64,000 bases of DNA, from NCBI GenBank assembly GCA_036504895.1, contig DASXUJ010000062.1:124001-188000 (forward strand). Reading direction: 5' to 3'. The translations under genes and the position numbers were made by a program. The notes beneath the pieces were generated by a model, which made no database searches, was not told the origin of the DNA, and saw nothing but the letters and a program-made list of their open reading frames with translations. Every line of letters begins with the position of its first letter. The first letter of the stretch is position 1. Source of the stretch: Syntrophorhabdaceae bacterium (GTDB lineage: Bacteria; Desulfobacterota; Syntrophorhabdia; Syntrophorhabdales; Syntrophorhabdaceae). Below, piece by piece: positions 33,752 to 44,161 of this stretch.

Positions 33752-35406
33752 TTAAATACTGCCCCTGTGGAAGCGCTTGTCACCATCTCCGCATAACGGG
33801 CCATATAGCCGCTCTTTATCTTCGGTTCGGGCCGCTTCCATGCCTTTTTCCTCTTATCCATCTCCTTCTTGCCGACCTTGAGCTCTATGCTCTTTTTTAC
33901 CAGATCGATCTCTATTCCGTCCCCGTCCTTTATAAGGGCAATGGGGCCGCCCTCCGCAGCCTCGGGGGAAACGTGGCCTATGCAGAGCCCCCTTGTTCCT
34001 CCGGAAAACCTGCCGTCCGTGATCAAGGCACATTCGGCATCGAGACCCCGACCCGCGAGAACCGCGGTCGGTGTAAGCATCTCCCTCATGCCCGGTCCAC
34101 CCTTCGGGCCCTCATAGCGAATGATCAGTGCGTCACCCGGACGGATCTTCCCCTCCATGATCGCCGCCCCGGCCTCTTCCTCGCTTTCGAAAACCCTTGC
34201 AATACCCGTAAAATGCCAGGCCTCTTCCGGTACGCCGATCCGCTTCACGATCGCGCCGTCAGGGGCAAGACTTCCATAAAGCACGGCGAGGCCGCCTTTT
34301 TCGTGATAAGGCCGCCCGAGGGGACGGATCACTTCATTCTCTTCCACGGCGGCTTCTTTGAGGAGATCGCCCAGCTTCCTGCCTGCCACGGTCATGCACT
34401 TCTTGTTGATGAGGTTCTTCTTTGAAAGCTCCTTCATGATGGCATAGACGCCACCTGCTTCAAATAGATCTTCCAGATGATGGGGACCCGCAGGGCTCAT
34501 ATTGCAGATGTGGGGAACCCGTTCCGATATCTCGTCAAATATGGCTAGCGGCAGCTTCAGGCCGGCCTCATGGGCTATCGCCGGCAGATGGAGCGCCGTA
34601 TTGGAGGAACCACCGAAGGCCATATCGACCGTGACGGCGTTGGTAAAGGCATTGAGGGTGACGATATCTTTCGGCTTCAGGTCTTCCTTTATAAGGCCCA
34701 CGATACGCTTTCCCGTCATCTTCGCGAGTCTCACCCTTGCCGCATGGACCGCGGGAATGGTCCCGTTGCCGGGCAGGGCGAGGCCGAGGGCCTCGGAAAG
34801 GCAATTCATCGAGTTGGCGGTAAACATACCGGAGCACGAGCCGGGACCCGGGCAGGCGCATTGCTCGAGCTGAGTCAGAGCCTCTTCGGTCATGAGTCCT
34901 CCCGCTACTTTACCGACCCCTTCAAAGACAGTGATAAGATCGACGGGTTTTCCCTTGAACTTACCGGCCAACATCGGACCTCCGCTCACCATGATGGCGG
35001 GTATATTAAGTCTCATGGCGGCCATCATCATGCCGGGAATGATCTTGTCGCAATTCGGGATCAGGACCAGGCCGTCAAAAGGGTAGGCCTTGGCCATTAC
35101 CTCTACGGAATCACAAATGAGCTCCCGCGAGCCGAGGGAGTATTTCATGCCTTCATGGTTCATGGCGATGCCGTCGCAGATTCCTATGGTGGAAAATTCC
35201 ATCGGTGTTCCACCGGCCAGCCGTATACCGTCCTTTACCGCCTGGCAGATACGGTCCAGGTGTATGTGACCGGGTATAAGTTCGTTGGCCGAATTGGCAA
35301 TCCCTATTATCGGTCTCTCCAACTCTTCCGGTAAGCAGCCCATGGCACTGAAAAGGGACCTGTGAGGCGCTTTTTCAATCCCTTTTTTCATTTTATCCGA
35401 TCTCAT
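33748..35406 (-). CDS. ilvD: Dihydroxy-acid dehydratase
   Basis: A 552-aa enzyme of branched-chain amino acid biosynthesis, converting 2,3-dihydroxy-acids to 2-keto acids. Fe-S ligands lie in [15 protein letters not shown] and [21 protein letters not shown]. Substrate and metal motifs follow ([37 protein letters not shown]). The length is normal. GGAGGAG precedes the ATG. It forms a two-gene unit with nadE. Other ilv genes are not adjacent, although the threonine ammonia-lyase for isoleucine synthesis is in the same window at 53182. Confidence 0.95.
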   Translation of the reverse strand: MRSDKMKKGIEKAPHRSLFSAMGCLPEELERPIIGIANSANELIPGHIHLDRICQAVKDGIRLAGGTPMEFSTIGICDGIAMNHEGMKYSLGSRELICDSVEVMAKAYPFDGLVLIPNCDKIIPGMMMAAMRLNIPAIMVSGGPMLAGKFKGKPVDLITVFEGVGKVAGGLMTEEALTQLEQCACPGPGSCSGMFTANSMNCLSEALGLALPGNGTIPAVHAARVRLAKMTGKRIVGLIKEDLKPKDIVTLNAFTNAVTVDMAFGGSSNTALHLPAIAHEAGLKLPLAIFDEISERVPHICNMSPAGPHHLEDLFEAGGVYAIMKELSKKNLINKKCMTVAGRKLGDLLKEAAVEENEVIRPLGRPYHEKGGLAVLYGSLAPDGAIVKRIGVPEEAWHFTGIARVFESEEEAGAAIMEGKIRPGDALIIRYEGPKGGPGMREMLTPTAVLAGRGLDAECALITDGRFSGGTRGLCIGHVSPEAAEGGPIALIKDGDGIEIDLVKKSIELKVGKKEMDKRKKAWKRPEPKIKSGYMARYAEMVTSASTGAVFK

Positions 35407-35628
35407 TCGTCTCTCCTCCTACGGTATAGGTGAACCGTTTTCCGCCTTCCTTCCGAAATTCCGAAATAGGCGTCAATATAGAAGATTATTATAAAAGCCT
35501 TTTAGAATTCAACTAAATAGTAGGCGTGGTTGATTTCTCTTTCGTTTTATTCTAATGTTATACCCATACTCAACCGGCATTTGAAAGGCCATCCGGGGGA
35601 AAGATCATTAGAGGGCGGTAAGAAGCTC

Positions 35629-36294
35629 ATGAGGGAATCGATACGACAATTTATTGAATTGGCAGCGCGGAACCTGCCCATGGAAGAGCCCATTTTCGAA
35701 TTCGGCGCCCTTCAGCTACCAGGTCTTGAAGGAGTGGCCGATTTACGGACTTTTTTTCCGGGAAAAATATACGTGGGATGCGACATGAGGGAAGGCACCG
35801 GAGTCGACAGGGTGCGCAACCTCCACCATATTGAAGAACCGGGGGAGTCTGCGGGAACGGTCATAGCCCTCGATACCCTGGAGCATGTGGAATTTCCTCA
35901 CAAGGCATTGCGTGAAATCCACCGTATACTCAAGCCTGACGGGATCGTGGTGATAAGCTCGGTCCTCGATTTCCGGATTCACGCCACACCCTATGATTAC
36001 TGGAGGTTCACCCCGGACGGTTTCCGGAGTCTTCTCGCGCCTTTTGCCTCCTCTTTTATCGGCTTTGCCGGTATAGAGAGGTTCCCTCATACGATCGTGG
36101 GCATAGGTTTCAAGGGAAAGGGCCATGGACTGGACGGCTTCTTGAATGAATTCGAGCCGTGGAAGACACGCTGGAGAAAACCGAAAGGTGATTCCTGGAA
36201 AGATGTGGCAAACCTCTTCATCCCTCCTCTCTTCGTAGGACTGGACAGAAGGATTGCCCGGCTCGTGGGAAAGGCAAAATCCCGCACATCGTGA
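35629..36294 (+). CDS. Class I SAM-dependent methyltransferase
   Basis: About 221 aa. The methyltransferase fold is seen in FEFGALQLPG (weak glycine loop), YVGCDMREGTGVDRV (strand 2 acid), and ALDTLEHVEFPHKALREIHRILKPDGIVVISSV, which is the motif of the Methyltransf_11 group. A YDYWRFTPDGFRSLL segment is common in proteins that act on glycans or surface polysaccharides, but no such genes adjoin, so the substrate is unknown. The start is uncertain: an in-frame TTG at 35530 would add 33 residues. The upstream gap to ilvD (35407-35628) is AT-rich, with a TATAAT toward ilvD. Confidence 0.7.
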   Translation: MRESIRQFIELAARNLPMEEPIFEFGALQLPGLEGVADLRTFFPGKIYVGCDMREGTGVDRVRNLHHIEEPGESAGTVIALDTLEHVEFPHKALREIHRILKPDGIVVISSVLDFRIHATPYDYWRFTPDGFRSLLAPFASSFIGFAGIERFPHTIVGIGFKGKGHGLDGFLNEFEPWKTRWRKPKGDSWKDVANLFIPPLFVGLDRRIARLVGKAKSRTS

Positions 36295-36442
36295 TCCCGG
36301 TCCATCATGCCATTTTAAACTGTAATTTCAAAAGCGTAATTTGCCTGTCCCGCTGAAGTTCCCTCTGAAGAAATCGAATGGCCTGCTAAGATGTGTTAAA
36401 GATATTAATGGAGAGACGTAAGGGCTCCCGCAGCAGGCGGCG

Positions 36443-37018
36443 CTATCCGCCCTCGAACTCCCGGGGGTAACTTACGGTCGCGCCCGAAGTGGCAAGGGCC
36501 CCTTCTTTCAATTCGATTGCCATGAACCTATCCCGCGGGGCCCCGAAGGGGGCCTTGATGTTCCATGCCCTTGCCGGTTTAAAACCGAATCTTCTATAAT
36601 AGGAAGGATCACCATACACGATGACCGATTCGTGGCCAAGCTCCCTGGCGGTTTCCAGCCCCTCCCTCACAAGCTCGCTGCCCACCCCTTTCTTTTGATA
36701 ATCCGGAAGCACGGCCAAAGGGGCCAATTCGAGGCTGGAGCAATGAACATTGTTTCCTTCGATCAATATGGGATAAAACAGAATGTGACCCACTACCTTG
36801 CCCGGCTCAGCCTCAGCCACAAGAGAAAGGTTCCGGGTGAAGCGTTTTGACTGCCGCAGGAGCCATACGAAACGACCCTCGTTCGTCTCCTTGAAGGCCG
36901 AGTCATGCACCATAGTGATGCCACAGCAGTCGGTATCGTTCTCCGGCCTTACCTTCACACCCAGCCTGCTCAGAAACCGTCCTTTACTCAAAAAATGCCT
37001 TCTTCGCGCGCTTTTCAT
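36443..37018 (-). CDS. GNAT-family N-acetyltransferase
   Basis: About 191 aa. The GNAT fold spans from VKVRPENDTDC to the end. The acetyl-CoA site is seen in LELAPLAVLPDYQKKGVGSELVREGLETA (the Q/R-x-x-G-x-G/A equivalent QKKGVG). The following segment, GHESVIVYGDPSYYRRFGFKPA, is typical of the YhbS subgroup. The substrate is unknown. The start is uncertain: ATG at 37018, or a GTG nearer the domain, about 20 codons later. The flanking stretches 36295-36442 and 37019-37210 show no other gene. Confidence 0.7.
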   Translation of the reverse strand: MKSARRRHFLSKGRFLSRLGVKVRPENDTDCCGITMVHDSAFKETNEGRFVWLLRQSKRFTRNLSLVAEAEPGKVVGHILFYPILIEGNNVHCSSLELAPLAVLPDYQKKGVGSELVREGLETARELGHESVIVYGDPSYYRRFGFKPARAWNIKAPFGAPRDRFMAIELKEGALATSGATVSYPREFEGG

Positions 37019-37210
37019 CCCGAAGGGACATCCCTTCACCCAACGTCGCGGCATATCGGCGTGTACGCCCGGGGCCTCTCGATTAACTGTCCCAAGAGCC
37101 GGAACTGCTCGCTCTTCAAGTAATCTTTGTTCAATTGATGTTAACACCCGCACCGGGAGGTGTCAAACAATTTTTCGCCTTGACCGTGGTTTTTCGAACT
37201 CCTTGTGACG

Positions 37211-38608
37211 TCAGCGGGGCCGGTGACCGACTGTTCGGGTTATTAGACGCAAAGGCCAATGGAGGGGGCTTCTCAGTATTCTGCACGCTGACGAAAGCCT
37301 CTTCAAGTGCTCACCCGAAGTTTTGATCTCTCCGTATACCGCCTGACTATAGATGGTTACTATAATGCCGATATCAATGCTGAGGGAGGGGAAGCGAGTT
37401 CCCAGGCGGTTCGCGAATTCCGACGGGGTCTCTTCCGGACGGGAAGGGCATCCGGAGCGACGGGCCCATTTCATCAGTATCCTATAGCCGTCGCCTGCCG
37501 AGCGGATGCCTCTCGTGTGCTGCCTTATCGTCGCGCCCGTACCGACTAATTTCCTCCATAACCAAAAGAACCAGGGAGGGACATGAAATACCTGGTGCCG
37601 TGGGCGCCGCTCTTTGCGTGTTGCGGACAGGAGCCATCTCGCCGCCAGGGCCAATGCTACGGCCATCATCGCCGATGACAGGAGGAGAAGGACACCCCAC
37701 AGACCGTAGCCCAGTATTTTATCGACAAGCTCCATCCACCAACTATCGCCCGCCCCATAGGACACGCTCCATGCTTTTCCCCGTGAAACGGAAGACGCCG
37801 GCTCGGGCCTGATGCTTCCTCTGGAAAAGAGAAAGAAGAGAGTACTTTCGATAAAAGGAACCGAGAAACCGGCAGCGTTCTTCAACATTCCATGAGTCGC
37901 GCGGGCAGCTGAATTGAGCGCCGGAATTGCCGGACCTGTGGCGACCACTACAAGAATAAGAAGAATCAGGATGAAACCCATGATAACCGCGGTCCCTCTG
38001 AAGGATGCAGAGCGGTTCCCGTCGTCCGGCCGTAAAATTACAATAGCAAAAATACCGGCGAGGAGAAAAGGAAAGATCAGGACCTCCGGTATGACCGCGT
38101 CTATTATCAACCCCCCTTTCACGCGCAGAGCCAGCTTGAAGAGAAAAAGGCAGAAAAAGGCAGCAAGGCCGATATCGAAGCGGGAGCAGTATTTATAATA
38201 TGTCGCGGGTCTGCGGCTCATGGCGACCCCGCCTATCCAGAAGAAAAGTGTCCAGAGAACCACCAACCCAAGACCCGCCCACTGGACAAACCCGTGGAAA
38301 TGGGAAATCGGGGCCTTAAGCCATTCAACATCGCTGAATGATTGGAGGGGGAAATAAACCGCATTTACGGCCGCCGTCGCGATGCAGGCAAACCCGGCCA
38401 GATGAAGGCCGAGGACCGCAATAATCCTCCATCCCCTGCCCGTAGCCGCACGGCTCGTCAATAGACCCGCAATAAAGGCCCCGAGGGCCACATGTAGAGG
38501 ATAATGACCATCGACAATTCTACTAAGAGAGAGGGCGGCCCAGGAATAGAGCCAGCACATCTCCATAATGACCGCAGCCGGATAGAGAAGAAAGGACTTC
38601 CGGTTCAC
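37211..38608 (-). CDS. Multi-pass membrane protein with DUF4129-like C-terminus
   Basis: A 465-aa protein with about eight membrane helices, a periplasmic loop near 245-285, and a cytoplasmic C-terminus. The end has the DUF4129 pattern: a YRILMKWARRSG helix, an ETPSEFANRLG turn and a final Tyr-Gly (SQAVYGE). DUF4129 proteins usually have a transglutaminase domain and sit with MoxR and DUF58 genes, exactly as here, although the transglutaminase part is missing. The function is unknown. It is the last gene of that operon and overlaps the DUF58 gene by 4 bp. Confidence 0.75.
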   Translation of the reverse strand: MNRKSFLLYPAAVIMEMCWLYSWAALSLSRIVDGHYPLHVALGAFIAGLLTSRAATGRGWRIIAVLGLHLAGFACIATAAVNAVYFPLQSFSDVEWLKAPISHFHGFVQWAGLGLVVLWTLFFWIGGVAMSRRPATYYKYCSRFDIGLAAFFCLFLFKLALRVKGGLIIDAVIPEVLIFPFLLAGIFAIVILRPDDGNRSASFRGTAVIMGFILILLILVVVATGPAIPALNSAARATHGMLKNAAGFSVPFIESTLFFLFSRGSIRPEPASSVSRGKAWSVSYGAGDSWWMELVDKILGYGLWGVLLLLSSAMMAVALALAARWLLSATRKERRPRHQVFHVPPWFFWLWRKLVGTGATIRQHTRGIRSAGDGYRILMKWARRSGCPSRPEETPSEFANRLGTRFPSLSIDIGIIVTIYSQAVYGEIKTSGEHLKRLSSACRILRSPLHWPLRLITRTVGHRPR

Positions 38609-39813
38609 GGGGCCCTCGCCTCTCTTCGAAATGGGCCGCCCTCAAAAAGAGTCTCCCCTGAGGTCGAGGAAAAATCCACCTCCTGACGGGACACATCTCC
38701 CTGCGTGATAAACCGAACCGGTATGTTTCGTCTACGGAATGATTCCAACGCCCTTTGCACGAGGAGGTTTTTTTGAAAGGCAAAATAAAGACATGTGAGC
38801 CCCCACGGCAGAGGTAACCCACGGTTCAAAAAGTCTCCCCCATCGCCTTCGGGTTGATTGGATAATCTCGCAAGGATTTCGAGAATGGCAGCCAACCGGC
38901 CTCCGTTCCTCGCGACCCGCAGAAAAGAGGGGCTCTCCCCGTTTCTCTTCCCGTTCGTGAGGAATCCCACTGCCGCGCCCCTTCGGTCAAGCTGCACCAC
39001 AATAGATGCGGCGACCTCGAGGAGCCGTTCGAACGAGTCCCGTTCATTCTCATATCCCGCAACATCTATAACGATCAGCGCCTTTTCGTGTTGGGAGGAC
39101 TCGAAGACTTTCTCCTGAAGACGGTGGTGTCGCGCGCTCGCCTTCCAATGGATGTAACGCGAGGGCGTTCCATGACGGTAATCAGCAGTGCCCGATATAT
39201 AGAGAGGATCCTTAATGGCGCTTTGAGCTCCGGCCGCGCCGAAAAGATCCCGCCTCGGGAAGGAAAGGGGACCGGGATCGACCAGTCTCGGGAAGACTAT
39301 AATCTCGGAGGAATCCCCGATCATTTCCTTCCTTGGAAAAAAACCGGGAAGGTCCGCGGATGTCGCACAAATGGGCCCTATCTCGTAAACGCCCCTTGTC
39401 AAAACCCCTAAGCTCCGTTCGGCACGTATCCCCTGGTGCCACAGGAGCGTGCCCTTGACCGTCACGTCCATTTCGTCCGCCGGGGACTCCCCGGCTTCGC
39501 AGACCGGCGCATGGAGCTCTAACCAGATGGGCATCAATTTACGGTTTTCGGCCGCCAGAACGAAAGTAAGCTCTTCACCGGCAAAAATCCGCCGGTTTCC
39601 CAATTCCCGGCTGCATTCCACCCCATGGAAACTGAAACGGCCCCATACCCTTAAGCCTCCCCCAAGGCCCAAAACGAGCAATGAAAGGGCGATCAGGCCC
39701 CGCTCAGCGTAAATCAGAGAAAGAAAGAGTGTCAGCCCCGCGAAAAGCATCGCGGGGACCGTCAAGAAAAGAGTCGATACCCTGCGGAGTTCTTCGGTGT
39801 TACGGGTCATCAC
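38605..39813 (-). CDS. DUF58-domain protein of the MoxR operon
   Basis: A 402-aa protein. Two membrane helices (about 10-55) are followed by a beta-rich part and the DUF58 signature DYRHGTPSRYIHWKASARHHRLQEKVFE near 215-240. A von Willebrand A-like section follows with a MIDAS-type start (ALIVIDVAG). DUF58 proteins act with MoxR ATPases in maturation or envelope-stress functions that are poorly defined. It overlaps moxR upstream (ATGA, 4 bp) and the DUF4129 gene downstream. Confidence 0.85.
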   Translation of the reverse strand: MMTRNTEELRRVSTLFLTVPAMLFAGLTLFLSLIYAERGLIALSLLVLGLGGGLRVWGRFSFHGVECSRELGNRRIFAGEELTFVLAAENRKLMPIWLELHAPVCEAGESPADEMDVTVKGTLLWHQGIRAERSLGVLTRGVYEIGPICATSADLPGFFPRKEMIGDSSEIIVFPRLVDPGPLSFPRRDLFGAAGAQSAIKDPLYISGTADYRHGTPSRYIHWKASARHHRLQEKVFESSQHEKALIVIDVAGYENERDSFERLLEVAASIVVQLDRRGAAVGFLTNGKRNGESPSFLRVARNGGRLAAILEILARLSNQPEGDGGDFLNRGLPLPWGLTCLYFAFQKNLLVQRALESFRRRNIPVRFITQGDVSRQEVDFSSTSGETLFEGGPFRREARAP

Positions 39814-40748
39814 CCCACCGGGGCAGGAACGGGCATGTGATTCAGGATCTCGTCGATTACATCTTCCTGTCTCTTCCCCTGCAACCGCTCTTCATCCCTG
39901 AGAATCAGCCTGTGGGAAAGGACCTGGACCGCCAATGCCTTTACGTCGTCGGGAAGCACATATTCCCTCCCCCGAAGCGCCGCCAACGCCTGACCGGCCC
40001 TCATGAGTCCAAGGGAGCCCCTGGGGCTTGCGCCGAGGCGGAGCGACCGGTGTACGCGGGTGGCCCTGACGATATTGGCAATATACTCCCTCACGGGCAA
40101 AGAAACCCTTATCCTCTTCCGCGCCTCCTGGAGGGATAAGATAATCTCGGGACTCGCCACCCCATGCAGCTCATGTAACGGCTCCTTTTCCTGAAAGCGC
40201 TCGAGGATCTCGACTTCCTCACTCATATCAGGGTAACCGGGGCGGATTCTTAGGAGGAACCTGTCGAGCTGTGCTTCCGGCAGAGGGAACGTCCCCTCCA
40301 GCTCGATAGGATTTTGGGTGGCTACCACGAAGAATGGATGGGGCAGAGCGTAACTCGTACCGTCCACCGTGACCTGGCGTTCTTCCATGCTCTCGAGGAG
40401 GCTCGCCTGGGTTCTGGGAATGGTACGGTTAATCTCGTCCGCCAGGAGCACGTGGGTCATGACGGGACCGTGCTGAAAAGTGAATTGACCCGATTGGGGA
40501 TTATAGATATTAAATCCCGTAATATCGGCAGGCAGGAGGTCGGGGGTAAACTGTACCCGCTTAAAAGAAGCGCCTATGGATAATGCGAGGGCTTTTGCCA
40601 GCAGCGTCTTTCCAAGACCTGGTGCATCTTCAAGAAGCACATGCCCGTCCGCCAGAAGCCCCACGAGAAGGAGCTCCATGGTGTCCCGTTTTCCCACAAT
40701 CACACGTGAAATATTTTCAATTATTGCTGCGCATGAATCGAATTGCAC
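39810..40748 (-). CDS. MoxR-family AAA+ ATPase
   Basis: A 312-aa ATPase. The Walker A motif is EDAPGLGKTLLAK (near 36-48), Walker B is HVLLADEINRT, and sensor 1 and the MoxR-specific segment are in FVVATQNPIELEGTFPLPEAQLDRFL. The lid has ASPRGSLGLMRAGQALAALRGREYVLPDDV. MoxR proteins act as chaperones that insert cofactors or activate partner proteins with VWA domains, here presumably the DUF58 protein. It is the first gene of a three-gene operon joined by 4-bp overlaps. Confidence 0.92.
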   Translation of the reverse strand: MQFDSCAAIIENISRVIVGKRDTMELLLVGLLADGHVLLEDAPGLGKTLLAKALALSIGASFKRVQFTPDLLPADITGFNIYNPQSGQFTFQHGPVMTHVLLADEINRTIPRTQASLLESMEERQVTVDGTSYALPHPFFVVATQNPIELEGTFPLPEAQLDRFLLRIRPGYPDMSEEVEILERFQEKEPLHELHGVASPEIILSLQEARKRIRVSLPVREYIANIVRATRVHRSLRLGASPRGSLGLMRAGQALAALRGREYVLPDDVKALAVQVLSHRLILRDEERLQGKRQEDVIDEILNHMPVPAPVG

Positions 40749-40881
40749 CGCGCCCCCGGCTGTCGTTCTCCTTGTAAGAGGAAGGGAAGATTACCCGCTA
40801 TTTAGTACCACGCAGGCGGCAGTCTGTAAAGAGAATTGTTCCCCCGGTTCCTCCTCAAAACCGGGACCGGCGATTCGCTCC

Positions 40882-43827
40882 TTACCGGTCCAATATCTCC
40901 CTCACCTTCCGGAGCAGCTCGTTGGGGGAGAGAGGTTTCGATATAAAATCGAACTCCTTTTCCTTAAGTCCTTTATCGAGAAGGATATCCATGGTATGAC
41001 CGCTCATGAAGAGGAACCTCACGTCGGGCCTTATCTTTTTGATCTCCTCCAACGCCTCTTTCCCATTCTTCCTGGGCATCACCGTATCGAGAAGGAGAAG
41101 ATCGATTTTTTCCGCCTCACGAAATTTAGCCACCCCATCTTCACCGTCAACCGCTTCTACAACCCGGTACCCGCACAATTTCAGGATATCTCTCGTAAAC
41201 CTTCGCACCTCGTCATTGTCCTCTGCAATGAGAATGGTCTCTTTCCCTTTATCCAGTGCAAGAGACTGGGACTGTTCCGTCCTGGGCGCCCCTTTTGCGA
41301 CGGGAAAATAGATTCTGAATGAGGTGCCCGTGCCCTGTTCGCTGTAAACCGTAATATACCCGCCATGCTGTTTTACGATTCCGTATACTGTGGCCAGCCC
41401 GAGACCCGTGCCCTTGCCTGTCGCTTTTGTGGTAAAAAAGGGCTCGAATATCTTCTCCCTTGTGGCCTCGTCCATTCCCACGCCCGTATCCGACACCACC
41501 AGGAGCACATATTGACCCGGTTGACCGAAGCCATGAATGGACATGAACAGCTCATCGAGCAGGACCGTCTGCGTTTCGATGGCGATCACGCCCCCTTTAG
41601 GCATGGAATCCCTCGCATTCGTGACGAGGTTGAAGAGGATCTGGTCGATCTGCGTCGCATCGGCCATGAAGGATACATTTTCCGAATCGAGACGGGTGTG
41701 GAGGGTGATATCTTCGGTGAGGAGCCTGTTCAGGAGCTGCTTGGTCCCTTCCACGATATCGTTGAGACGGATAGGTTGCAGGTTGATCGGTTGTTTACGG
41801 CCGAAGGTGAGGAGAACCTTCGTCAGTCCTGCTGCCTTTTGCGCTGCAGAAAGAATTTGGTCCACGTAGACGCGCAAAGGATCGGAGCCGTCCATTCTCA
41901 TCTGGAGAAGGCTGCCGTAACCCACGAGGGCCGTGAGGATATTGTTGAAATCATGTGCGATGCCGCCCGTCAGGGTACCTATGGCCTCCATTTTCTGGGC
42001 CTGACGAAGATGGGACTCCAAATGCTTCTCCCTGGTAATCTCGATAACCGTCCCCATTGCCGCAACCCGCCCTTCGTAGGTGATGGCGCTGCCCAGGGTT
42101 TTCAGAATACAGACATGGCCGTCTTTTCTGATAGACCTGAAGTCATACTCGATATGGTTCATCTCGCCCGCCATTCTGGCCGCAATGTTTTCACTCACCA
42201 GCGCCTTATCGTCCGGGTGGGTCAGGTCGGCGGGGCCTAATGTATCTACGAGCTCGTTGTAAGAATACCCCGTCATGTCGCAGAACCTTTGGTTCACGAA
42301 ACGGAAGAAGTCATCCTGAATGATATAGAAGCCCACGAGGGAGCTCTCCACCACGCCCCGGTATTTTGCCTCCGATTCCTTAAGCGCCTGCTCGATGCTT
42401 TTTCTCTCCGATATATCGATGATAATGGCCCGGAATCCTGAGAGGACCCCCCCTCTCATTATGGGACTCGCATAGATCGTCACCGGGAAAACACTGCCAT
42501 CCTTGCGAACTGCCATATACTCCGGCGTTCCCATCCGTGTCTCCCCTGCTGCCAGCCTCCTCACGTTCTCGCTCGCTCTTTTGTAATCCTCCGGGGTGAG
42601 CACCTGACTCAAGTTTCGGGTCCGGCTATCGAACTCCTCTTTCGTGTAACCGAACAGCCTGCACCCATGCTCGTTTTCAAAGGTGAAGTTGCCCATTTCG
42701 TCCAGTTCCGCGATCGCCTGGGGCAGCGATTCCGCAAGCTCCCGGTAGCGTCTTTCTCCTTCGGCTGCCTTTTCTTCCGCGCGGAGAAAGGCCGTGATAT
42801 CGGTGGAGACTCCCAAAACTGCCCTTTCCCCTGTCGCCGAGACGGAAAAGGGTATCTTGACGGTCCGCAGGATGCGCGTGCGGCCGGTGATGTCGGTGAT
42901 CCGCTCCTCCGGGATCTCTTTGGGAACGCCCCCTTCTATGACCCCGAGATCGTCCTCCCGGAAATGCTCCACTTCCTCCCCCTTCGGATTGAAATCACGA
43001 TCCCTTTTCCCGAGGAGACCTTCCACCGTGGTCCCGAACGCGTCGGCCACTGCCTTATTTGCGAGAATGAAGCGGCCATCGCGATCTTTTGCGAAGATGA
43101 AATGTGGGACGAGGTCAATTACCTCGCGGAGCCGCCCCTCGCTCTCCCGGAGGGCCTCCTCCGCTTGGTTCCGCATCTTTATCTCTTTTTCAAGCCGGGT
43201 ATTGTCCTCTTTCTGGAGTCCCATGGATGCCGCCATCCGCGTGTGAAGACCATGGGTCGCCAGAACCAGAGGCACCAGATACATGAGATAGCACAGGAGA
43301 TCCATGATCCAGCCAAAGGGAGAGATCATGTAAGCAGCCACGCCTGGCCTGGTCACCACAATTCCGGTGCATACACAGGCTCCTGCAAGACAGATAATCA
43401 TTCCACCGGCCGCGACAGCCATAACGCCTGCCCTCAGTCCGAGAAAAATCCCCGCAAATGCGCATAGGGCGGAGAGGTGAAGCATGCCGGTACCCCCCAA
43501 ACCGAGATCCAGGAGCGACTGGAGGGCAATGAAATAACCGATCAGGAGCATGAATCCGAAAACACGGGGAACAGGCCACCTTCTCCGGTATTTGAAAACA
43601 AGAGAAACTGCGAGGAGTGTCACCACATGGAGAAAGAAGGGGAAAGTGAAACCTGGCTTCGAGAGGGCACGCCAGAGAGAGACTCCCAGCGCGGCCACTC
43701 CGAAAGTCAGCATCAGGGGGAACATCCTGTCGAATATTTCTGCTACCGCGGGAAATATTCGTTGATAATCTTCAAACGTGGAATAATCGGCGGTGATGCG
43801 TCGTGACGGATGGATTCGTGAATTCAT
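40882..43827 (-). CDS. Hybrid sensor histidine kinase with three PAS domains and a receiver
   Basis: A 981-aa membrane kinase. The N-terminus has about six membrane helices (about 30-200). Three PAS domains follow (about 230-345, 355-475, 485-605; e.g. DLVPHFIFAKDRDGRFILAN and ESSLVGFYIIQDDFFRFVN). The dimerisation box has the phospho-His in GGIAHDFNNIL, the ATPase has N-box LFNLVTNARDSM and GKGTGLGLATVYG, and a C-terminal receiver carries the acceptor Asp in LLLLDTVMPRKNG. It should autophosphorylate and pass phosphate to its own receiver. No separate response regulator adjoins it, so its output is unknown. Confidence 0.92.
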   Translation of the reverse strand: MNSRIHPSRRITADYSTFEDYQRIFPAVAEIFDRMFPLMLTFGVAALGVSLWRALSKPGFTFPFFLHVVTLLAVSLVFKYRRRWPVPRVFGFMLLIGYFIALQSLLDLGLGGTGMLHLSALCAFAGIFLGLRAGVMAVAAGGMIICLAGACVCTGIVVTRPGVAAYMISPFGWIMDLLCYLMYLVPLVLATHGLHTRMAASMGLQKEDNTRLEKEIKMRNQAEEALRESEGRLREVIDLVPHFIFAKDRDGRFILANKAVADAFGTTVEGLLGKRDRDFNPKGEEVEHFREDDLGVIEGGVPKEIPEERITDITGRTRILRTVKIPFSVSATGERAVLGVSTDITAFLRAEEKAAEGERRYRELAESLPQAIAELDEMGNFTFENEHGCRLFGYTKEEFDSRTRNLSQVLTPEDYKRASENVRRLAAGETRMGTPEYMAVRKDGSVFPVTIYASPIMRGGVLSGFRAIIIDISERKSIEQALKESEAKYRGVVESSLVGFYIIQDDFFRFVNQRFCDMTGYSYNELVDTLGPADLTHPDDKALVSENIAARMAGEMNHIEYDFRSIRKDGHVCILKTLGSAITYEGRVAAMGTVIEITREKHLESHLRQAQKMEAIGTLTGGIAHDFNNILTALVGYGSLLQMRMDGSDPLRVYVDQILSAAQKAAGLTKVLLTFGRKQPINLQPIRLNDIVEGTKQLLNRLLTEDITLHTRLDSENVSFMADATQIDQILFNLVTNARDSMPKGGVIAIETQTVLLDELFMSIHGFGQPGQYVLLVVSDTGVGMDEATREKIFEPFFTTKATGKGTGLGLATVYGIVKQHGGYITVYSEQGTGTSFRIYFPVAKGAPRTEQSQSLALDKGKETILIAEDNDEVRRFTRDILKLCGYRVVEAVDGEDGVAKFREAEKIDLLLLDTVMPRKNGKEALEEIKKIRPDVRFLFMSGHTMDILLDKGLKEKEFDFISKPLSPNELLRKVREILDR

Positions 43828-44161
43828 GGGCGGCCCCGGTATAAGGCAAATCCCGGCCGGGCTATTCGCCGGCTGTGCGACCCAGGCCCGCCAAAAACCG
43901 GTCGAGCCTGTCCGAGATGATCTGTTTTTGACCCTGTCACCCTCAATTACCTTAATTTCCTGTTATTCCCAAAGTCGCAATTCCCGCATGGGTTCGTCCT
44001 GAACCGCAGGAACAACCAATTCATGCAACGCACTTTATCGTCTTATAGTATTAACGGACGGGCAGAGGATTTCTTAAGTATTTTAGATTTTTAAATCGAT
44101 TTTTTGTTGGATTTGTCGTCATGTCCCTTTACGCTCTCAGCATTTATCGGTGAACCTTTTT

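Noticed and set aside
35407-35628. Branched-chain amino-acid leader peptide or T-box before ilvD
   Set aside because: I see no run of Leu/Ile/Val codons with an attenuator, and no T-box motif. There are only an AT-rich -10-like TATAAT and a ribosome site.
41365-42240. 291-codon plus-strand open frame within the hybrid kinase
   Set aside because: It is antisense to the HisKA/HATPase core and has no domain signature.
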